From Botryotinia globosa (taxonomy: Eukaryota; Ascomycota; Leotiomycetes; Helotiales; Sclerotiniaceae): DNA of 64,000 nucleotides. The stretch is taken from positions 372,001-436,000 of the forward strand of contig RCSZ01000001.1 in assembly GCA_014898425.1 (NCBI GenBank). Direction: 5' to 3'. Every line of letters begins with the position of its first letter. Position 1 is the first letter of the stretch. Under the pieces are notes generated by a model, which was given only the letters and a program-made list of their open reading frames with translations, was not told where the DNA came from and ran no database searches. A program made the position numbers and the translations under genes. This document shows positions 59,349-64,000 of the stretch, piece after piece.

Positions 59349-60418
59349 ACATTTACTTTGCCTCATCTCTGCCCTAGACGAATGGGAAAGTGAAGGCTGT
59401 ACATATCAAGGCATAGGTCACTTCAATGGGCTCATTTGATCTTTGGGGAAGGGGAATTATCCATCAAGGTTGTGGATACACGTCCATCTGGTTGGATGAA
59501 CAGAAAACATGGATGACTACGAGAGATGATAGATGAGAGATTCACAAAGTTATATTCTGGTAGTAAGGGTATGATTCTTTGAGATTTCCGCGAATTTACC
59601 GGAAATTCAATCACTGTTCAGAGATGTGCATACATATAATGTAGGCGTTGGGATGGGGGAGAGGAGAGGGGAGATGTATGAAATTCTTTTTTCGTTGTTA
59701 TAGATTAGATACGTACTTAAACCTAATTAATACTTTGATTGACCATGTTTTTAATGCATACTTTGGAGAAGCATGATACTCTGAACATATACATATACAC
59801 GGTTACCCATGTACTTTTATTCTAATTCAACTTCTATTGGCTTGAAATTTGGGGGAGTTCTTTTCGTGATGTGTTGTGGTATGTATAGTATGGTATGGTA
59901 TAGTATGGTATGGTATAGTATGGTATGGTATGGTATGGTATGGTATGGTATGGTATGGTATAGTATGGTATAGTATGGTATGGTATAGTATGGTATAGTA
60001 TGGTATAGTATGGTATAGTATGGTATAGTATGGTATGGTATGGTATGGTATAGTATGGTGAAATGCTCCTTTTATGTCTGTTTACATTCGTATAGATAGA
60101 CATATATACACACATACAGATACAGACATACATATAGATATACATACAGATACAAATATACATACAGATACAAATATACATCTAATTCCCACCGGCCTGC
60201 CCGTCTATCTATCTATTTATTTATTTATCCTTTTATGCATGGATGTATTCATGTATACATATATATATATACGTGCATTTATCTACAATATCAACCAGCT
60301 ATTAGCTATTAGCTATTAGCTATTTATTGATCTATCTATCCACCAACCAAGCAGCTAGCTATTAACAATAATCAACAACCTACACACCCTCTCTTATATA
60401 ATCCTACTTCACCTCACC
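59349..60418. other. Convergent spacer between ERG25 and ALG5 with microsatellites
   Basis: About 1.07 kb. ERG25 ends rightward and ALG5 ends leftward here. Besides the TATGGTATAG array it holds ACATACAGAT-type repeats (60100-60180) and TAGCTAT repeats (60298-60325). No gene seen. Confidence 0.65.
59878..60058. repeat. TATGGTATAG/TATGGTATGG microsatellite array
   Basis: About 36 pentamer units (TATGG, TATAG) in mixed order over 180 bp; the same unit as the short array at 31731. Confidence 0.95.
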
Positions 60419-62026
60419 TCACCTCCTCCTCCAAACCCCCATTCCCCACCCTCCCCTCAAAATCGCCAATCCCCACGCCATCCCCAAGCTATCCCACATA
60501 ACATTCAATTTACTCCCCCCAACCTCCTGCCACGCAATCGGCTGTTCGGAAACTTTGATTCCATTTTCCTTTCCCTCCCCATTTCCCTTCCCCTTCCCCT
60601 CACCATCTTCCACCCCCGGTGCACTCTCAGCCAACATGAGCATTTCGACGTCAAAAATCCAGCCTTCGGCATGCATGTAGGGGATGATGTGGGGGAGGGC
60701 CGCGCGCGTAAAGAGTTTGAATCCGCATTGTGTGTCGCGGATGCGCGAGGTGGCGGGGGGTGTGAGGAGACGGAGGAGGAGGTGGAAGGAATGCATTAGG
60801 GTGTTGCGGAGGGCGGAGCGCTGTGGAGGGTGGGATGTTAGTTTTTTTTGTTCTTCTGGGGCTGGGGAGTAGAGGGGGGTTTAGGGATGGATGGATGAAT
60901 GAATGGATGAATGGATTGGGGAGGATAAGGAGAGGGATTCGTGCAAGTAAAAGTAGGAAATAGAGTATGGCGAAGAGAAGAACTGCAAAGAAAAGAAACA
61001 TAAACTGTTTTTCCTACCACACAACCAATCTCCACCCCAAAGAATGTGATGTGAAAAAGAAGAGGAGATCAAAAAGAGAGAAAAATACCTTAACAACTGC
61101 TTCACTTCCCACCAACCAAGCTCTACTTCCCACCGCCACACCTCTCCCCTCCTCATCCACCACCTCCTTCACCCCCTTAACCAGCTTCCCCAAATCCGCA
61201 AACCGACTCGCCCCATCCGCATCAGCAAACACCGCATACTCCCCCCTCACATGTCTCATACCATGCGTAACCGCGCCTCCCTTCCCGCGATTCTCCTCCA
61301 ACGTCACAATCCTCAAAACATCATGCAACCCATGCTTCCGCGAAAAATCCAACGCGATCTCCACCGTGCCATCGCGACTCCCATCATTCACCAATAAAAT
61401 CTCATAGCCCGTTCCCGTCCCCTTTCCGCGCGCCACTCGTCCATACGTCGCATCGAGAAACGAAAGCGCTTCTTCCAACATCCCGATCAAGCGTGCCTCT
61501 TCATTATACGCCGGCACCACCAGACTCATCTCGAGAGTGGCGGGTTCGATCGCCCCCGTGCGAATGTGATTTTGCGCCGCGGAACCACTCTTCGAAACGG
61601 AGGCTTCGCGATGCGCAACCCAGGAATCGTACCAACAGGTTAGGGGCTTGGTTTCGGTGGTGCCGCTGGGAGTGGTGGTTATGTATGTTTTTTCGGATGG
61701 GTAGGGAGGTCTGGGAACGGGCGCGACGAATAGGAGGAGGGCGTATATCTGGATTGTATCGTATTAGCATGATGTTCCAACTTCTGAAGTATCGAATCCA
61801 ATTCCCATCCCGAAGATAAATCTCTCTCTGATAACTAGATAATTACAATCCCCTCAACAAACCCTCCTTCCCCCCAAAGAAAAGAAAAGAAAAATAAACT
61901 CACACAACCCAATCCCACACCCAGCAACCCGATCAAAATCCCCCCCAAGATATGCACCGGCGTATGCCTCACCATCTCCCACAATCCCCCCAATATCCGC
62001 AACGGAAGTTCGAGTAACCCCTCCAT
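60419..62026 (-). CDS. alg5: Dolichyl-phosphate beta-glucosyltransferase (ALG5); complement(join(60419..60820,61089..61748,61904..62026))
   Basis: GT2-family ER enzyme that makes dolichyl-phosphate glucose from UDP-glucose, the donor for the last glucoses of the N-glycan precursor. The spliced product is 394 residues. The N-terminal membrane anchor (HILGGILIGLLGVGLGC then IYALLLFVAPV) is split by the first intron. Catalytic motifs: VPAYNEE, LLVNDGSRDGT, ENRGKGGAVTHGM, the metal-binding ADADG, and RDTQCGFKLFTR, which marks the ALG5 group. Introns of 155 and 268 bp are both phase 0. Start is the ATG at 62026; the frame extends upstream without ATG. Odd: a low-complexity Gly/Lys/Glu insert (GKGKGNGEGKENG) near residue 335 within the last exon, and strong G bias of the coding strand there. 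Confidence 0.94.
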
Positions 62027-63708
62027 ATCGACGTCTGAGTAGAGTAGCAAGAACCCTTTGTCTCCCTTCCGTTTCCTTTGCTTCTTCAATCGAATTCTCG
62101 AGATGGATGTGCTAGGAACTCCGCAGAGACAAGTTATCAATCGAGTAATCGAGTAATCAAGTAATCAAGTAATCAATCAATCGAATCGCAAACCCCGTTC
62201 GTTCGTTCGTTCGCCCGTTCCGTTCTTGCGCGCAACCCAGCCCAGATTCTCGAAACCTGCAATCACAATCACAATCACACACAATTAACAAATTCCCCTC
62301 AGCTCGCTCCGAATTGTCCTCCGCACATCCAATTTCTCTCTAGTTCCTCGAGTTCCTCTAGCTCCTCAAGTTCCTCCAGTTCCTCCAGTTCCTCTAGTTC
62401 TTCCAGTTCGTTCCTCAATTTCTTCCAAATCCTCCAATCCGAATTCCCACCCACTCACTTACTCACTCGTTCAGCAGAAAGGAACGTATACGTATACGTA
62501 TGTAAGTAAGTAAGTAAGTAACTACCTCTCTCTGTGTAGAGTACTTGTACTTGGCGACCAAAATAATTCAATCACCCAGATAGATACCCAGATATAGATA
62601 CCCAGATATAGATACCAGATACCAGATACCAGATACCCAAGCTACCCAAGCTATCCAGTAACGTAACGGAAAATCAATCAATCAATAATCAATAAAATGA
62701 ATGAATAAGTAATCCCTCCCCAAAAAATTAAAATCCATAAATCAATTGAAAGCCAGATCAATCAGAATTTATCTTTAATCTCAATCTCAATCTCATCAAT
62801 CTCAATCTCAATTCAATCTTCACACACATAAGAACACGTTCTCCAAAACCCAAAACCCAAAACCCAAAACTCACGGCCGCACCTCGTACCCTCCCTGACC
62901 ATGTAACTTACATACCTAGGTACCACCTACCTACCTACCCACAGCCCATTCATCCACCCTCGTTCAAGCGTCTAATCCGGGGACCCGTGGATACTGACGA
63001 ATCCAAGTCCGATTGGTTTAGCTGACGCGGTAGTTTGTGGCTGGCTTACTTATTACATAGGTACGTAGTATCTCGGGTCCGGTAGGTAGGTATCATCACA
63101 TCTCAATTAATAAATCTAGAGTTCCACCATCTAAACAACTCAAAAACAATCAAAAAGTGCTGGAAATCTTCATTTCATACTGCTATCAATGTCAAGATTC
63201 TATTTGACAAAGATAGTATCAATTCATCTGATATCAACTCATCTGTTCTCATCTTTTCATTTCCTCTCCTCTCCTCTTCTCTTCTCTTCTCTTCCCTCTC
63301 CCCTTTCCTTCGCTAATCATTTGATTTCCTCCCATCCCACCTATCCATCCATTCATTCCCAGAAATATCGCTGTCCCAATTCTACTGTACAAGTAATTGA
63401 CAATCAAGTGATTCCGCAAAGTTTCCCTCCCCATCCTTTCAACCAAAGCGAAAAAATCAAGCCAAAGCCAAGAATCTTGATGCAAGCAAAATTGAACTAT
63501 TGGCGCCAAAATTAAAAGCAAACCAATAAAGCAATCACTGTCACTGGTTGAACTGAGTGAATGTTTATATCAATCAATCAGCAACAATTCCATTTCCTTC
63601 CCTTCCTTTCGCCCAAACTCCATTTCGTGCAATTAAATAGCGCCAATGTCCTCCGAAGAATCTTAATCTTCCATTAAAAAAGATTTTTTAAATGAACATA
63701 ACAGTATG
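62027..63708. other. Intergenic region upstream of ALG5
   Basis: 1.7 kb with no supported gene but many short repeats: AATCAAGT/AATCGAGT (62140-62185), TCGT (62199-62215), TCCTC-AGT type (62340-62410), GTAAGTAA (62500-62522), AGATACCCAGATAT (62575-62640), AATCTCAATCTC (62775-62820) and ACCCAAA (62845-62872). The right end carries the 3' flank of the gene at 63709. Confidence 0.6.
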
Positions 63709-64000
63709 TCAACTTGAACTGCCACCAGGGCTATCGCCGCCAGTTTTGATAGCTGGAGTTAAACTGATTGCAATCTTTTTAGGTCCATTATTACCATCTC
63801 GTGTTTTGGTGAAGCTTTGTTTCCTCCTCAACACGCTATTTGTTGATGTCGTAGAACTCGTAGAACTTCTTCGTTTATGATGAGAAAGTTTGCCGAGTTC
63901 ATCATCTTCATCTTCTTCTCTCCTGCGTTTTTCCGAAAGCCTTTCTGGTGGGGTTGGTGTGGAAGAAGTAGGAGTTAATACCAACTCATCTCCACTGGAA
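63709..64000 (-). CDS. C-terminal fragment of a charged Ser-rich protein (5' end outside window)
   Basis: The minus frame is open from the window edge to a stop at 63709-63711, giving about 96 codons. The visible part is disordered: SSGDELVLTPTSS, then a highly charged EKRRREEDEDDELGKL, a basic KRRSS, a Ser/Thr run, and an end in Gly/Ser. The cluster resembles the C-terminal tail of fungal PP4 phosphatase regulatory subunit 3 (Psy2/SMEK), but that rests on memory of low-complexity sequence and could be wrong. Regular codon structure up to the window edge favours a real gene. Confidence 0.5.
   Translation of the reverse strand, partial: SSGDELVLTPTSSTPTPPERLSEKRRREEDEDDELGKLSHHKRRSSTSSTTSTNSVLRRKQSFTKTRDGNNGPKKIAISLTPAIKTGGDSPGGSSS

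Noticed and set aside
1..64000. tRNA, rRNA and CRISPR-like arrays
   Set aside because: I saw no cloverleaf-like sequence with intact A/B boxes and no rRNA sequence. The regular tandem repeats are microsatellites without spacers, and CRISPR is not expected in a fungal nuclear genome.

Overview
The window comes from the nuclear genome of a filamentous ascomycete (Pezizomycotina). The genes have short introns (about 45-270 bp) with GTAAGT-like donors and CTAAC/CTAAT-like branch sites. The two fatty-acid synthase subunits are encoded separately and divergently. There is an ergosterol pathway, and AT-rich blocks look like repeat-induced point mutation (RIP). The gene set and style would suit a leotiomycete such as Botrytis or Sclerotinia, but that placement is an impression, not a search result.

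Layout: 1-828 (+), C-terminal end of a Slh1/ASCC3-type Ski2-like helicase. 1324-3088 (+), a cytochrome P450 broken by three independent lesions. 3632-9984 (-) and 12800-18491 (+), the beta and alpha subunits of cytosolic fatty-acid synthase around a 2.8 kb divergent promoter. 20330-23686 (+), a two-SH3-domain protein. 24247-26837 (-), a TMEM16/anoctamin-type scramblase or channel, head to head with 27335-28372 (+), a small metallophosphoesterase. 29312-31081 (+), a flavocytochrome b2-type L-lactate dehydrogenase. 32998-34209 (+), a Rab-type GTPase with a long insert. 35150-36470, a small AT-rich island. 36885-39889 (-), a disordered protein of unknown function. 43792-44719 (+), profilin, split by a 13-base and a 16-base coding exon.

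From 44720 to 55331 there is a 10.6 kb gene-free block. It holds purine-rich simple repeats, two and a half telomere-like repeats, a 100-bp TA-flanked inverted-repeat element and a degenerate AT-rich Ty3/gypsy retrotransposon. The retrotransposon has 150-bp terminal repeats and a 5-bp target duplication (47582-54183) and lies on the minus strand. After it come squalene epoxidase (55332-56834, -) and C-4 methylsterol oxidase (58251-59348, +), divergent around a 1.4 kb promoter with two CACGTG boxes. Then follow dolichyl-phosphate glucosyltransferase ALG5 (60419-62026, -) and the C-terminal end of another minus-strand gene (63709-64000).

Functionally the region is rich in lipid and membrane genes: acyl chains (FAS), sterols (ERG1, ERG25), lipid scrambling (TMEM16), dolichol-linked sugar donor (ALG5) and membrane traffic (Rab). 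All but the two divergent pairs look like ordinary unlinked housekeeping genes. Exon junctions were placed by eye from splice consensus plus reading-frame and family continuity. No transcript or database evidence was available.
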